Shown here: piece by piece, positions 1-7,898 of the stretch | Layout of the letters: each line of letters begins with the position of its first letter | How positions within the stretch are numbered: position 1 is the first letter of the stretch | Assembly: GCA_035399665.1 (NCBI GenBank) | Contig: DAOPJM010000002.1 | Span: 1 to 64,000 of the forward strand | Length of the DNA: 64,000 nt | Direction of reading: 5' to 3' | Source: DAOPJM01 sp035399665 | GTDB lineage: Bacteria > Bacillota > Clostridia > Christensenellales > CAG-138 | Notes under the pieces: model-generated | Seen by the model: only the letters and a program-made list of their open reading frames with translations | Databases searched by the model: none | Told to the model about the DNA's origin: nothing | Position numbers and translations under genes: made by a program

Positions 1-192
1 CTCGTTGAATATTATAAATTGATGGAGCGTCAAAGTCAAGCGGACAGGCCGGCATAACCCAAAAGTCGCAAATTATACGCAACTTACCATAGCTGTTATG
101 ACATAAGTTGACATGAAGAATTTCTGCTGTGTGCAAAAACTACAAGCATAGACGGCGTTAAGAACGGCATATGACTATCATTAATATAGAAG

Positions 193-226
193 AAAACAGC
201 CTCAAGCGCAAAGCTTGAAGCTGTTT
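193..226 (-). terminator. Terminator for the AraC-type gene, possibly bidirectional
   Basis: A long inverted repeat has arms of about 15 bases with one mismatch around a GCAAA loop. It is flanked by AAAA on the left and TTTT on the right, so it could end transcription in both directions. It lies just past the stop of the minus-strand AraC-type gene. Nothing else was recognised in positions 1 to 192. Confidence 0.7.
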
Positions 227-288
227 TGCGTTCATCTTGCGATTCTACCGAAGCGCTAAGCAGCTTTGGTCACATGCTCGTTGAGCAT

Positions 289-1170
289 TCAAATCGTCTT
301 TACGGCTTTCAGCTCGATGTAACCACGCTCGCCGCGTGGCTCAAGCTGTATGCGTGGATTGTCATCATCCCAGGCATACCCAATCACGGAAGGGTCATAG
401 CGATCCATGGCATGCTGCAGCGCGTCGATGGCCTCGCAGAAGTCTTCCTCTGCAAATGGCTCGCCCTGAAACATCAGGTATTTTGCCGCGGGCAGGGTAA
501 TGACGTCAAAGCCCTCGGGGATCGCTCCGTCATAATCCAAGGGTACCTCAACGCCCTGTACATACTCGGAGGTATTGGGCTTGCGGTACACTTTTGGAAG
601 CCACAGGCACACGGGTTCGCCGCACAGAGAGCGCATACTCGTAAGTATGCCCCATACATCACAGCCGACCTCGCCGCAATAGTCCATGTAATTATCTGCG
701 GCGATTCCGCGCAGCATCACAATTTTGCGTTCGGGCTTGTCAACAACCTGAACAAACACACTCATAACATTCTCCATTTCGATTCTCTCCATTTTTAACC
801 TCTCTCTGAATTTTACGCCATAGGGGGTGAACAGCCGCAGCGGAACCGGGTTGCGGGAGTATTCCTTCGGATTATACCCGAACTCGCGGTAGAATGCGCG
901 CTGATAGCCGTCAACGCTTTCAAAGCCCATCTCAAACGCGACGTCGGCCACCTTGACGCGCACATCGCGCAGCATAAGAGCAGATTTCGAGAGCCGCATA
1001 CGTCTGATGTAGTCGGCGGGGGACGCCCCGGTCAGCTCTTTGAATATGCGCGCCGCGTACCATGGCGAGAACATCGCCGCACGCCCTAAATCTGCGGGAC
1101 TTATTTCGTCGGCAAGATGTGTGGCTATGTAGTCCTGCATTCGTTGAACCGCAAGTATTCTGTCCGTCAT
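289..1170 (-). CDS. AraC-family transcriptional regulator with GyrI-like effector domain
   Basis: Predicted DNA-binding regulator of 293 residues. The N-terminal ~100 residues form a double helix-turn-helix of the AraC/XylS family, including a segment VADVAFEMGFESVDGYQRAF typical of the second helix. The C-terminal ~150 residues look like a GyrI-like/SOUL-type small-molecule binding domain, as in Rob or BmrR-like regulators. The start at 1170 was chosen because AAAGGAGGGCGG lies just upstream; a longer reading frame to 1197 would place this ribosome site inside the protein. It stands alone and its ligand and targets cannot be inferred. It may respond to a drug or lipophilic compound, as other members do. 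Confidence 0.88.
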   Translation of the reverse strand: MTDRILAVQRMQDYIATHLADEISPADLGRAAMFSPWYAARIFKELTGASPADYIRRMRLSKSALMLRDVRVKVADVAFEMGFESVDGYQRAFYREFGYNPKEYSRNPVPLRLFTPYGVKFRERLKMERIEMENVMSVFVQVVDKPERKIVMLRGIAADNYMDYCGEVGCDVWGILTSMRSLCGEPVCLWLPKVYRKPNTSEYVQGVEVPLDYDGAIPEGFDVITLPAAKYLMFQGEPFAEEDFCEAIDALQHAMDRYDPSVIGYAWDDDNPRIQLEPRGERGYIELKAVKTI

Positions 1171-1347
1171 TTGTCCGCCCTCCTTTAGCACATTCATTTT
1201 ACACGAGGAAAGAACAAACTTTCTCGACTGTTTCTGTCATCTTGATTGTAACATCGAACGGGCGAATTCTCAAGCGAAAATAGGGCGCAGCGCCTCGGCA
1301 AACAAATCAGTTAGCAAGAAGCACATTGTAAACTTTATATATCATCC

Positions 1348-1376
1348 TTGACAGCGTGATATGCGGGGTGTATAAT
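1348..1376 (+). promoter_or_regulatory. Sigma-A type promoter of the T-box/trpB transcript
   Basis: Perfect consensus: TTGACA at 1348-1353, a 17-base spacer, and TATAAT at 1371-1376. The predicted start of transcription near 1383 falls right at the beginning of the T-box leader. Confidence 0.88.
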
Positions 1377-1382
1377 TCGCTA

Positions 1383-1647
1383 AACCGTTGAGAGAGGATA
1401 GTAGGGCTTCAATCTTCCGTTTTCAGAGAGTCGTCGGATGCTGCAAGGCGACACGGAACGAGGCGCTGAATGGGCTTTCGAGGGCGAACCGAGGGCTGCA
1501 AAAGGCATTAGGCAAGACGGGATCAATCCCCCGTTATCAAAGGATTCGCGTATGTTGGTATGCGTGAGCGGCGTGGGAGACCACGCAAGCAGGGTGGCAC
1601 CGCAGAGCTTCTGTCCCGGCATTGTTTGTCGGGACTTTTTCTTTTTT
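1383..1647 (+). promoter_or_regulatory. T-box leader, tryptophan specifier (UGG)
   Basis: Tandem features of a T-box riboswitch are visible: AGTA at 1400-1403, the distal AGAGAG motif at 1425-1430, a stem I terminal loop of the GGATGCTGCAAG type, the conserved T-box AGGGTGGCACCGC beginning at 1591, and a terminator with arms GTCCCG (1613-1618) and CGGGAC (1630-1635) followed by a T-rich run to 1647. Helix GCTTC (1406-1410) with GAGGC (1460-1464) frames the specifier loop. The loop reads GAA-TGG-G, so UGG at 1471-1473 is the specifier codon. This RNA should sense uncharged tRNA-Trp and allow read-through into the downstream synthase when tryptophan is scarce. The family and downstream target agree. 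Confidence 0.92.
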
Positions 1648-1677
1648 GGGCCACTTTACCAATGGAAAGGAAAGAGT

Positions 1678-3045
1678 ATGAACAACGAAATACCCTACAA
1701 GATTTATCTTAGCGAAGACGAGCTTCCAAAGTGCTGGTATGACCTTAGGGCGGATATGCCCCAAAAACCCGCGCCGCTTTTGAACCCTGCGACACACAAA
1801 CCCATGACGCTTGAAGAACTGTCCAAGGTTTTCTGTACGGAACTTGCTAAGCAAGAGCTGAACACGACAAAGAGATTCATCCCAATCCCTGAGGAGATAC
1901 TGAGCTTCTATCGCATGTACCGCCCCTCGCCTCTCGTTCGAGCCTACTGTCTTGAAGAAAAGCTCAAGACTCCGGCGCATATCTACTATAAATTCGAGGG
2001 CAACAACACAAGCGGCAGCCACAAGCTCAATTCCGCGATAGCTCAGGCGTATTATGCCAAAAAGCAAGGGCTTGCAGGAGTTACCACCGAAACGGGAGCC
2101 GGGCAGTGGGGTACCGCGCTCTCCATGGCTTGCGCCTATTTTGACCTGAAGTGCGAGGTGTTCATGGTCAAGGTCAGCTATGAGCAGAAACCCTTCAGAC
2201 GCGAGGTCATGCGCACATACGGCGCAAAGGTCACTCCGTCACCGTCTGACACGACCGCCGTGGGCAGAAGTATGCTTGAACGTTTTCCAAACACAAACGG
2301 CAGCTTGGGCTGTGCGATATCCGAGGCGGTAGAGACGGCCGTAACCCACGAGGGTTACAGGTATGTCCTGGGCAGCGTCTTGTCACAGGTGCTGCTGCAT
2401 CAGACCATAATCGGACTTGAAACGCAGTCAGCTTTGAAAAAGTATGACATAGTGCCGGACATTATTATTGGCTGCGCGGGCGGCGGATCCAATCTGGGCG
2501 GGCTTATCGCGCCTTTTGCGGGCGAGAAACTCAAGGGCAAGCTCGATTGCAGATTCATTGCCGTTGAGCCTGCATCCTGTCCGAGCATGACGCGAGGCAG
2601 CTATGTATATGATTTTTGTGACACGGGCATGGTATGCCCACTTGCTAAAATGTATACCTTGGGCAGCGGATTCATACCCGCTCCAAACCACGCGGGAGGC
2701 CTCAGGTATCACGGCATGAGCAGCATACTGTCAGAACTGTATGATGAAGGCGTGATTGAAGCAAGATCGGTGAAGCAAACCGACGTCTTTGAGGCGGCGG
2801 AGCAGTTCGCAAGGGTCGAGGGCATATTGCCCGCGCCGGAGAGCAGTCACGCGATCAAGGTTGCGATGGACGAGGCCCTAAAGTGCCGCGAAACAGGTGA
2901 GAGTAAGAATATAGTATTCGGTCTTACGGGCACGGGTTATTTTGACCTGTACGCTTATCAGAAATACAACGACGGCCTGATGAATGACTTCATACCAAGC
3001 GACGATGACATAGCAAGGAGCCTGTCTCAAACCCCCAAAATGTAG
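1678..3045 (+). CDS. trpB: TrpB-like tryptophan synthase beta chain (TrpB2 type)
   Basis: PLP enzyme of 455 residues, expected to make L-tryptophan from indole and L-serine in the cytoplasm. The PLP lysine is Lys116 in GSHKLNSA, and the acidic catalytic motif TETGAGQWG follows. A glycine-rich phosphate loop, CAGGGSNLGG, lies in the middle. The length and the N-terminal extension with YKIYLSEDELPKCWY match the TrpB2 group rather than TrpB1. No trpA or other trp gene is nearby. The start at 1678 follows GGAAAGGAAAGAGT; the frame stays open upstream through the T-box, but that RNA element excludes an earlier start. Regulation is by the tryptophan T-box. Confidence 0.93.
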   Translation: MNNEIPYKIYLSEDELPKCWYDLRADMPQKPAPLLNPATHKPMTLEELSKVFCTELAKQELNTTKRFIPIPEEILSFYRMYRPSPLVRAYCLEEKLKTPAHIYYKFEGNNTSGSHKLNSAIAQAYYAKKQGLAGVTTETGAGQWGTALSMACAYFDLKCEVFMVKVSYEQKPFRREVMRTYGAKVTPSPSDTTAVGRSMLERFPNTNGSLGCAISEAVETAVTHEGYRYVLGSVLSQVLLHQTIIGLETQSALKKYDIVPDIIIGCAGGGSNLGGLIAPFAGEKLKGKLDCRFIAVEPASCPSMTRGSYVYDFCDTGMVCPLAKMYTLGSGFIPAPNHAGGLRYHGMSSILSELYDEGVIEARSVKQTDVFEAAEQFARVEGILPAPESSHAIKVAMDEALKCRETGESKNIVFGLTGTGYFDLYAYQKYNDGLMNDFIPSDDDIARSLSQTPKM

Positions 3046-3056
3046 ATAAGGTATAA

Positions 3057-3088
3057 GAAAAGCCGCTCCAAATCATGGGGCGGCTTAG
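3057..3088 (-). terminator. Terminator of the zinc-ribbon gene
   Basis: Stem AAGCCGCTCC (3060-3069) pairs with GGGGCGGCTT (3077-3086), allowing a wobble. Read on the minus strand it is followed by TTTTCTTA, so it most likely ends the minus-strand zinc-ribbon transcript; the plus-strand trpB transcript meets it without a T run. Confidence 0.7.
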
Positions 3089-3109
3089 GGTTAGAGCTTA
3101 TTGAATCCG

Positions 3110-3505
3110 TTAAAGATTGGCGGCAAAAGCGGCTATTATAACCGGGATGTAGATTGCCCAGAAAACGGTCATAATGATGCCGACAATAAGACCGACCTTG
3201 CGGCAAATCCTTGCCACACGAAGCTTCGCGCCTTGAGCGCCAAGCTCTTCGGCTCTGCTGATTTCCTTTTTGCAGATAGAGGCCAAGACTATACCGGGAA
3301 CACCCAATTCGCTGGTCGCGGCGGCGACTATGCCAAGGATCATTGCCTTCTTTGCGGATTCGCTTGCCATCGGGCTGACTGCTGATTGTTCGATGACGGG
3401 TGCGGGCGCTGACGTTGGCGCTGCCGTTTCCTGAGCCGCTCCGCACTTGGAGCAGAACACTATGTAATCTTCGAGCGGCTGGCCGCACTTTGGACAATAC
3501 TTCAT
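3110..3505 (-). CDS. Zinc-ribbon membrane protein of unknown function
   Basis: Protein of 131 residues. It starts with a zinc ribbon holding two CxxC pairs (CPKC and CSKC in the first ~25 residues). A proline/alanine-rich linker follows, then two hydrophobic segments at roughly residues 55-78 and 105-130 that should span the membrane. Proteins of this layout are common in Clostridia, often annotated only as zinc-ribbon domain-containing proteins. Start is supported by CTTGGAGGTGG. It is monocistronic, with its own promoter and terminator. No specific function is inferred. Confidence 0.85.
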   Translation of the reverse strand: MKYCPKCGQPLEDYIVFCSKCGAAQETAAPTSAPAPVIEQSAVSPMASESAKKAMILGIVAAATSELGVPGIVLASICKKEISRAEELGAQGAKLRVARICRKVGLIVGIIMTVFWAIYIPVIIAAFAANL

Positions 3506-3570
3506 AAAACCACCTCCAAGTATTAGTAGAAAATTTGAAATATACCTTTAGTATATTATTCAACGATACG

Positions 3571-3599
3571 AGTATACCAGTGTTTTAGTCTGCCGTCAA
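3571..3599 (-). promoter_or_regulatory. Promoter of the zinc-ribbon gene
   Basis: On the minus strand TTGACG (3599-3594) is followed by a 17-base spacer and TATACT (3576-3571). The position is about 65 bases upstream of the start codon. Confidence 0.7.
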
Positions 3600-3658
3600 G
3601 CGCATTTTGACAAGAATCGCGGGCAGCATGGTAATGCGAGCTGCTCCGAGTGTGAATA

Positions 3659-4276
3659 TCACTTTGAAAAGCTCAACACCCCGGCGCAGAAGCTGAGCCT
3701 TTCGAACTCAACATCGGGGAAGTCCTTCTTCATGATATCGACAATGGGATACACCTCATCGTCATCCCAGTCGCCGCCGCTCTCGGCTTTGCAGGTCTCC
3801 ATTTCGGCAAGGCTAATGAACGCCACATCGCCGATAAGCAGCCTTCCATTGGGGCGAAGACAACCCGTCATCTCCTTAATCAGCATTATCTGCTCCGAGC
3901 GCGTCAGATGATGAACGGCATAGGTACAGACAATGTAATCAAAGCCTTTATCCGACAGAGAATGAGGCAGACCCTTTGTAAAATCGTGAAGGATAAGCTC
4001 GGCCTTGGGCATTCTTTCCCTTGCGATTTCAACCATCCGTTGTGAGAAGTCAACGCCCGTGATATTGCAACCCATGTTGCAGAGCTTCAAGGTCAACACA
4101 CCTGTGCCAAAGCCTATGTCAAGTATATCTACACCGCCGCCTTGCATAATAGTCTGATATATCTTGCCCAATACCGCTTTGTAGCCCGCGAAAGGGTAAG
4201 TACCATCCTCATCGGAAAGGCTGACGCTCCTGTCATAACCATCCGCCCAAAGATCAAAGCCTTCATCGCTCAGCAT
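3659..4276 (-). CDS. SAM-dependent methyltransferase, YrrT-like
   Basis: Class I methyltransferase of 205 residues. The SAM-binding motif I reads DILDIGFGTGVLTLKL at about residues 46-61, followed by an acidic residue in GVDFS. The stretch TYAVHHLTRSEQ matches motif IV of the YrrT group, and the N-terminal FDLWADGYDRSV is also typical of it. The start at 4276 follows GGGAGGTGC; a longer open frame upstream has no ribosome site and runs toward the tRNA. In Bacillus, yrrT sits with methionine-cycle genes, but here there are no such neighbours, so the substrate is unknown. Confidence 0.85.
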   Translation of the reverse strand: MLSDEGFDLWADGYDRSVSLSDEDGTYPFAGYKAVLGKIYQTIMQGGGVDILDIGFGTGVLTLKLCNMGCNITGVDFSQRMVEIARERMPKAELILHDFTKGLPHSLSDKGFDYIVCTYAVHHLTRSEQIMLIKEMTGCLRPNGRLLIGDVAFISLAEMETCKAESGGDWDDDEVYPIVDIMKKDFPDVEFERLSFCAGVLSFSK

Positions 4277-4399
4277 ATGCACCTCCCAAAGTATCCAATA
4301 TTGTATCGCAGTTTCTTTCCATCCGCAAGCTTTGAGTTTGGCAATGGTACAAGCTCTTTCACAGCATGATATATTTTGTGAGGTATGAGAAAAAAACTC

Positions 4400-4428
4400 T
4401 TGCATTCGAGATTCGGATGGTGTATCAT
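4400..4428 (+). promoter_or_regulatory. Promoter of tRNA-Ser
   Basis: TTGCAT (4400-4405), 17-base spacer, TATCAT (4423-4428). It lies about 20 bases before the 5' end of the tRNA. Confidence 0.72.
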
Positions 4429-4448
4429 ACCACACGGACAACAGTTAT

Positions 4449-4539
4449 GGAGAGATGGCTGAGCTGGTCTAAGGCGCACGACTGGAAATCGTGTTTGGGG
4501 GAAACCTCAACAAGGGTTCGAATCCCTTTCTCTCCGCCA
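4449..4539 (+). tRNA. tRNA-Ser(GGA)
   Basis: A complete class II tRNA of 91 bases with encoded CCA. The acceptor stem pairs GGAGAGA with TCTCTCC, the anticodon stem CACGA/TCGTG encloses loop CTGGAAA with anticodon GGA, and a long variable arm (GGGG..CCTC) marks it as serine. The T arm has GGTTCGAATCC. It reads UCC and UCU codons. Confidence 0.97.
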
Positions 4540-4540
4540 A

Positions 4541-4571
4541 AGGCGCCCGTTTTATAAACAGGCGTCTTTTT
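4541..4571 (+). terminator. Terminator of tRNA-Ser
   Basis: AGGCGCC (4541-4547) pairs with GGCGTCT (4561-4567), one wobble, followed by TTTTT. It directly follows the tRNA CCA end. Confidence 0.8.
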
Positions 4572-4651
4572 GTTGGTTCAATCAATGATTCATATGTCTG
4601 AATGCCGGGGGTCTGCGGCTCTCAGTACAAGACGGACGCAAAGGGGAGAAC

Positions 4652-5752
4652 ATGACAAACGCATTTTATTACAACGACGAAGCGGAAGCCTCAAAGCAGG
4701 GAACAGCGTACTTCCTGCTTCCTGAGGGGCATTCGTGCGGCGAAGCTTTTCTTGCTGCTCTTGATAAGGCAGGTTATCCTTTTCAAGTCGAAGCGATTCC
4801 GCTGCTTGAGGATAACGGTGTTTCAACTTCGAGGCTTGATAAGGGACTTTGCATCGCCCCTTATTTTTTAACCGGTTACAATGATAAGCCTGTAAAGCTG
4901 ACAATTACTGACAAGCAAAGCGTGTATCCCGCGACGGTGGAGCGTATGAGCCAGCGCGAGTACAACAAGCGTATAAGGGAATTGGTCAAGGGCTATTGCC
5001 CGGGCTGCATAAGGTATGGAAAGGTCACGGCCATGGACTCGTCACTCAACGGACACTTTGAGGAGATATCGCTCGATGGAACCTGCCTTGTGCGCTGCGA
5101 GACGCCTGACGGCATAGGCATGGTGCTGTTTCAAACGCTCGCTGCAAGCGTTGACCTTTGGAACGATGTAATAAGGTTAGACAGAGAGCCAAACTCCGAG
5201 ACGTTCAAGGAGTTCTTTCTGGAGGTTTTGGGTATACAGACGCAGACGCTTTCGGCATTGGTTTCGAATAACACCCTCATGCTCTACCTGTACTGCGGAG
5301 ACGATTTCTTCAACAATCTTGCGGCTGTCATAGCGGCAAAATATCTGGAGACATACTCGCTTGACCGCTACTCAATATCCTTGGGCAGCAAGCTCGTTTA
5401 CAGCGAGGATTACATAACAGAGTTGACAAAGGATGAGAACAAGGCGGAGCTGATAAAGCAGTGTAAAGCCCATGGCATAGCTTTTGCGTTGCTTCAGTAC
5501 GACGGCGAGGGCGAGGAGCAGATAGCAAAAGCCTTGGCAGGTCTTGCCCAAAGCGTGCTTATCTACCCGCTTTCTGCAAAAGAGGGCGAACGCCGATTTG
5601 TTTTGAGCGACACAGATATGGTTCTTCAAAACCTGCGTTATCATGCGCCCGTACTTGAAGCCTATAACAGCAAGCTGACCGTATACGAAGGCAAAGAAAA
5701 GAACAAGCGATACAGCATTGACTACAAGATGCAATGCGAGTCGATCGAATGA
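4652..5752 (+). CDS. Hypothetical protein, 366 residues
   Basis: No family was recognised. The protein looks soluble and acidic, without a signal peptide or membrane segment. It has several cysteines, including a CPGC pair in GYCPGCIRYG near residue 114, and the pieces SCGE, TCLVRCETPD and LYCGDD. The middle (~125-215) looks alpha/beta. AAAGGGGAG supports the start. A tRNA-Ser terminator lies upstream and a strong terminator downstream, so it is a single-gene unit. The reading frame is long and its base use is like its neighbours, so it is very likely a real gene. Confidence 0.85.
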   Translation: MTNAFYYNDEAEASKQGTAYFLLPEGHSCGEAFLAALDKAGYPFQVEAIPLLEDNGVSTSRLDKGLCIAPYFLTGYNDKPVKLTITDKQSVYPATVERMSQREYNKRIRELVKGYCPGCIRYGKVTAMDSSLNGHFEEISLDGTCLVRCETPDGIGMVLFQTLAASVDLWNDVIRLDREPNSETFKEFFLEVLGIQTQTLSALVSNNTLMLYLYCGDDFFNNLAAVIAAKYLETYSLDRYSISLGSKLVYSEDYITELTKDENKAELIKQCKAHGIAFALLQYDGEGEEQIAKALAGLAQSVLIYPLSAKEGERRFVLSDTDMVLQNLRYHAPVLEAYNSKLTVYEGKEKNKRYSIDYKMQCESIE

Positions 5753-5805
5753 ATAAGGCTTGACCCACAAGGGTAAGGCAAGTCATAATATCAAAGTAAT
5801 GTAAG

Positions 5806-5836
5806 CCACTCATAATTCCATTAGGAGTGGTTTTTT
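5806..5836 (+). terminator. Terminator of the 366-residue hypothetical gene
   Basis: CCACTC-A-TAAT pairs with ATTA-G-GAGTGG around a TCC loop, followed directly by TTTTTT. One internal mismatch. Confidence 0.88.
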
Positions 5837-5846
5837 GTTGCCAAAT

Positions 5847-6821
5847 TCAAAGGCTCTTTTCTATGCTCCGCAGTGTTGCCGCTATGGTTTCAACGATGAG
5901 CTTTCGGTTATAAAATGTTTCGACGTGCTTTCGCGCATGCTTTCCCAAGTCCTTGCGCTTGTCGTAGGGCAGAGCGTATATACCCAGCGCTCCATTTATC
6001 ATTGACGGTTCTTCGCCCAAGTGAAATGTAATGCCCATATCCATCTGACCAATCAGTTCACAAAGACCTTTAGTGTCGGGCGCGATACATGGCCTGCCGC
6101 AGGCAGCTGCGGTAAGCATGAACAAGCTGTCGCCATCAAAGGGAAAGGGAACAAATAGAGCTGAGCAGTCTAAAAGCTCGGCTTCAATGTAACAAAAGCC
6201 AACGCTTTTAAACGAAATCTCCGGAACGGTCTTGGACGCCTTTTGCAGCGCCTGCTTTAATAATATGGTTTCATTGGGGCTGAAAGTCACATCGGGGACG
6301 GCGATGACAAAAGGCGCGTCCTTGGCGGGGTATTCAAGCTCAGTAATTTTTGCGGTATTCACACCAACATCGCAAAGCCTTTTAATGTTATCATGCCGTA
6401 TAGCGAACTGGAAGAACTCAAGAGCGTCTGACGTTCTGCAGAAGAAGAGCATGCGGGACTTTGAAAAAGCTTTGCAGTATCTAAAGAAATCGGGGGCATA
6501 ATCAGGAGGAAGGTGTTCATTCGGAAGAACGACTGCGACATGTGGAAGGCGTATTCTTCGAGCTGCTGTCCCTGCTCGTGTATTTGCCCACAACCCGGCG
6601 GTAAGGACGACGTCGGCTTTAAGCCTGCGAAGCTCACGAGCCACCGCGAAGCTGTTGCTGTGGCGCAAAGCAATCTGTTCTATATTGAAGGGTAAATGTG
6701 CGCTTTGCGCTTCGGGCGGGAGCAGCAGAACAACCTCATATTTATGCATAAGGCGATACAACAGCTCGCAAAGCAGACGCTCTACGGTTTTGCTGTCATT
6801 TGCGATGAGTGCAAGCTTCAT
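5847..6821 (-). CDS. Glycosyltransferase-like protein (GT-B fold, GT4-like)
   Basis: Protein of 324 residues. The N-terminal half resembles the acceptor domain of GT4-type enzymes. The C-terminal half has the typical donor-domain run: a segment SALFVPFPFDGDSLFMLTAA, like the family's 'P.. EGFG...EAMA' region, then CGRPCIAPDTKGLCELI. It is somewhat shorter than usual and the EX7E glutamates are not clear, so activity is uncertain. It begins one base after the stop of the DUF1648-like gene and lacks a good ribosome site, which suggests translational coupling in a three-gene operon. Confidence 0.65.
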   Translation of the reverse strand: MKLALIANDSKTVERLLCELLYRLMHKYEVVLLLPPEAQSAHLPFNIEQIALRHSNSFAVARELRRLKADVVLTAGLWANTRAGTAARRIRLPHVAVVLPNEHLPPDYAPDFFRYCKAFSKSRMLFFCRTSDALEFFQFAIRHDNIKRLCDVGVNTAKITELEYPAKDAPFVIAVPDVTFSPNETILLKQALQKASKTVPEISFKSVGFCYIEAELLDCSALFVPFPFDGDSLFMLTAAACGRPCIAPDTKGLCELIGQMDMGITFHLGEEPSMINGALGIYALPYDKRKDLGKHARKHVETFYNRKLIVETIAATLRSIEKSL

Positions 6822-6822
6822 A

Positions 6823-7098
6823 CTAAAGGTTGAAGATAAACGTCAGAATATAGCACAGCAGACCGACGCCCGCTACGACGAGTGACTTGGGATTTTTGGG
6901 GTCTTTGAAGTAAAGAAATCCGAATATGACCATCACCGCAAATGGAATGAGTACGGCAACAAGCTTGGGCAATACCGTTCCGTTGCCTGAGGAGTTGACT
7001 TGCATTCTAACCTGATCGGGAAGGACAAGGTATGCGGTCACACCCAAAACCAAGGCAACAACTACTATGGCAATGAATATTATAAGCGGTCTTTTCAT
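6823..7098 (-). CDS. Small DUF1648-like membrane protein
   Basis: Protein of 91 residues with three hydrophobic segments (about residues 3-26, 43-62, 72-90). The stretch from YLVLPDQVRMQVNSSGNG onward resembles the DUF1648 motif, in which a short outside loop with a conserved LP and a G follows the first membrane helix. Its start codon overlaps the stop of the preceding gene (ATGA), so the two are coupled. Function is unknown. Confidence 0.75.
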   Translation of the reverse strand: MKRPLIIFIAIVVVALVLGVTAYLVLPDQVRMQVNSSGNGTVLPKLVAVLIPFAVMVIFGFLYFKDPKNPKSLVVAGVGLLCYILTFIFNL

Positions 7099-7757
7099 GC
7101 AGTCTCCTTTTTTTCTGTTTTATTCCTGCTGCGAATGAGCAAACCTATGCATAACGCAAGGCATACGGCGATGAAGGCGAAGCACTTAATGTAGCTCAAA
7201 ACGGTATCGTAGTTCTTGACAAACAGCGGCAGTATGAGGTTAAGCGCGACAAGGATCAAGGCCGCGATTGCGAGCCAAACAAGATTCCGCTTTAACAGCA
7301 GTTGCTTTACCGATTTATTTGGAAAAAGTGTCTTGCCGCAGACGAGGTATATTCCGAGCAAGACGGCAAGCGTCAGCAGGGTCTGCAAAACTGTGCCGCC
7401 TATACCGGACCACAGCCACGAGAATACCCAGATCAAGGCTGCTCCGACACACCAAAGCGGCACAAGCACCAAGATTCTAACGGTGACAGGCAGACGAAGC
7501 AGCGCATCACGCAGGCGTTCCTTAAGCGTTCGGCGCTTTTTCGTAATGACTCCGTCATCTATGCTCATATCCTGAGCGGCTTCCTGTTCCGATGCCTCTA
7601 TTACTATGGCGGGCTGTTCACAAGGCGCGGATTCGATGATATCCGCCGGCGAACTGAACAGAGAACCTACCGCAAGCCCCAACGCCGTGGCAGCTCCGAC
7701 ACAGCCGGATATAATCTTTCCTTTAAGCTTATGCTTCGCTCTCTTGTTTTCGGTCAT
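7095..7757 (-). CDS. Hypothetical multi-pass membrane protein
   Basis: Protein of 220 residues. A positively charged N-terminus is followed by a hydrophobic segment (about 15-35), an acidic linker rich in E/A/Q, a basic stretch ITKKRRTLKERLRD, and then four hydrophobic segments between about 95 and 210. The start at 7757 follows GCGAGGTAAT; the frame is open further upstream into the galE promoter, which excludes a longer protein. It is the first gene of an operon with the DUF1648-like protein and the glycosyltransferase-like protein. No family was recognised. Confidence 0.75.
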   Translation of the reverse strand: MTENKRAKHKLKGKIISGCVGAATALGLAVGSLFSSPADIIESAPCEQPAIVIEASEQEAAQDMSIDDGVITKKRRTLKERLRDALLRLPVTVRILVLVPLWCVGAALIWVFSWLWSGIGGTVLQTLLTLAVLLGIYLVCGKTLFPNKSVKQLLLKRNLVWLAIAALILVALNLILPLFVKNYDTVLSYIKCFAFIAVCLALCIGLLIRSRNKTEKKETA

Positions 7758-7778
7758 ATTACCTCGCATTCTCATGTA

Positions 7779-7806
7779 ATTATACCACGAATTATCCTGT
7801 TGACAA
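7779..7806 (-). promoter_or_regulatory. Promoter of the minus-strand membrane/glycosyltransferase operon
   Basis: On the minus strand TTGTCA (7806-7801), 16-base spacer, TATAAT (7784-7779). It is divergent from and about 35 bases away from the galE promoter. Confidence 0.7.
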
Positions 7807-7839
7807 GTGTTTACTCTGCAATTAGCTCCAACATTGGAC

Positions 7840-7868
7840 TTGATAAACGTTATGCTGTTTGATATAAT
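7840..7868 (+). promoter_or_regulatory. Promoter of the galE operon
   Basis: TTGATA (7840-7845), 17-base spacer, TATAAT (7863-7868), about 30 bases before the galE start codon. Confidence 0.85.
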
Positions 7869-7898
7869 ACTGTCAACTAAGAAATCCTCGGAGGAATT

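Noticed and set aside
1438..1677. In-frame extension upstream of trpB
   Set aside because: It runs through the T-box and its terminator; the ribosome site and family length support a start at 1678.
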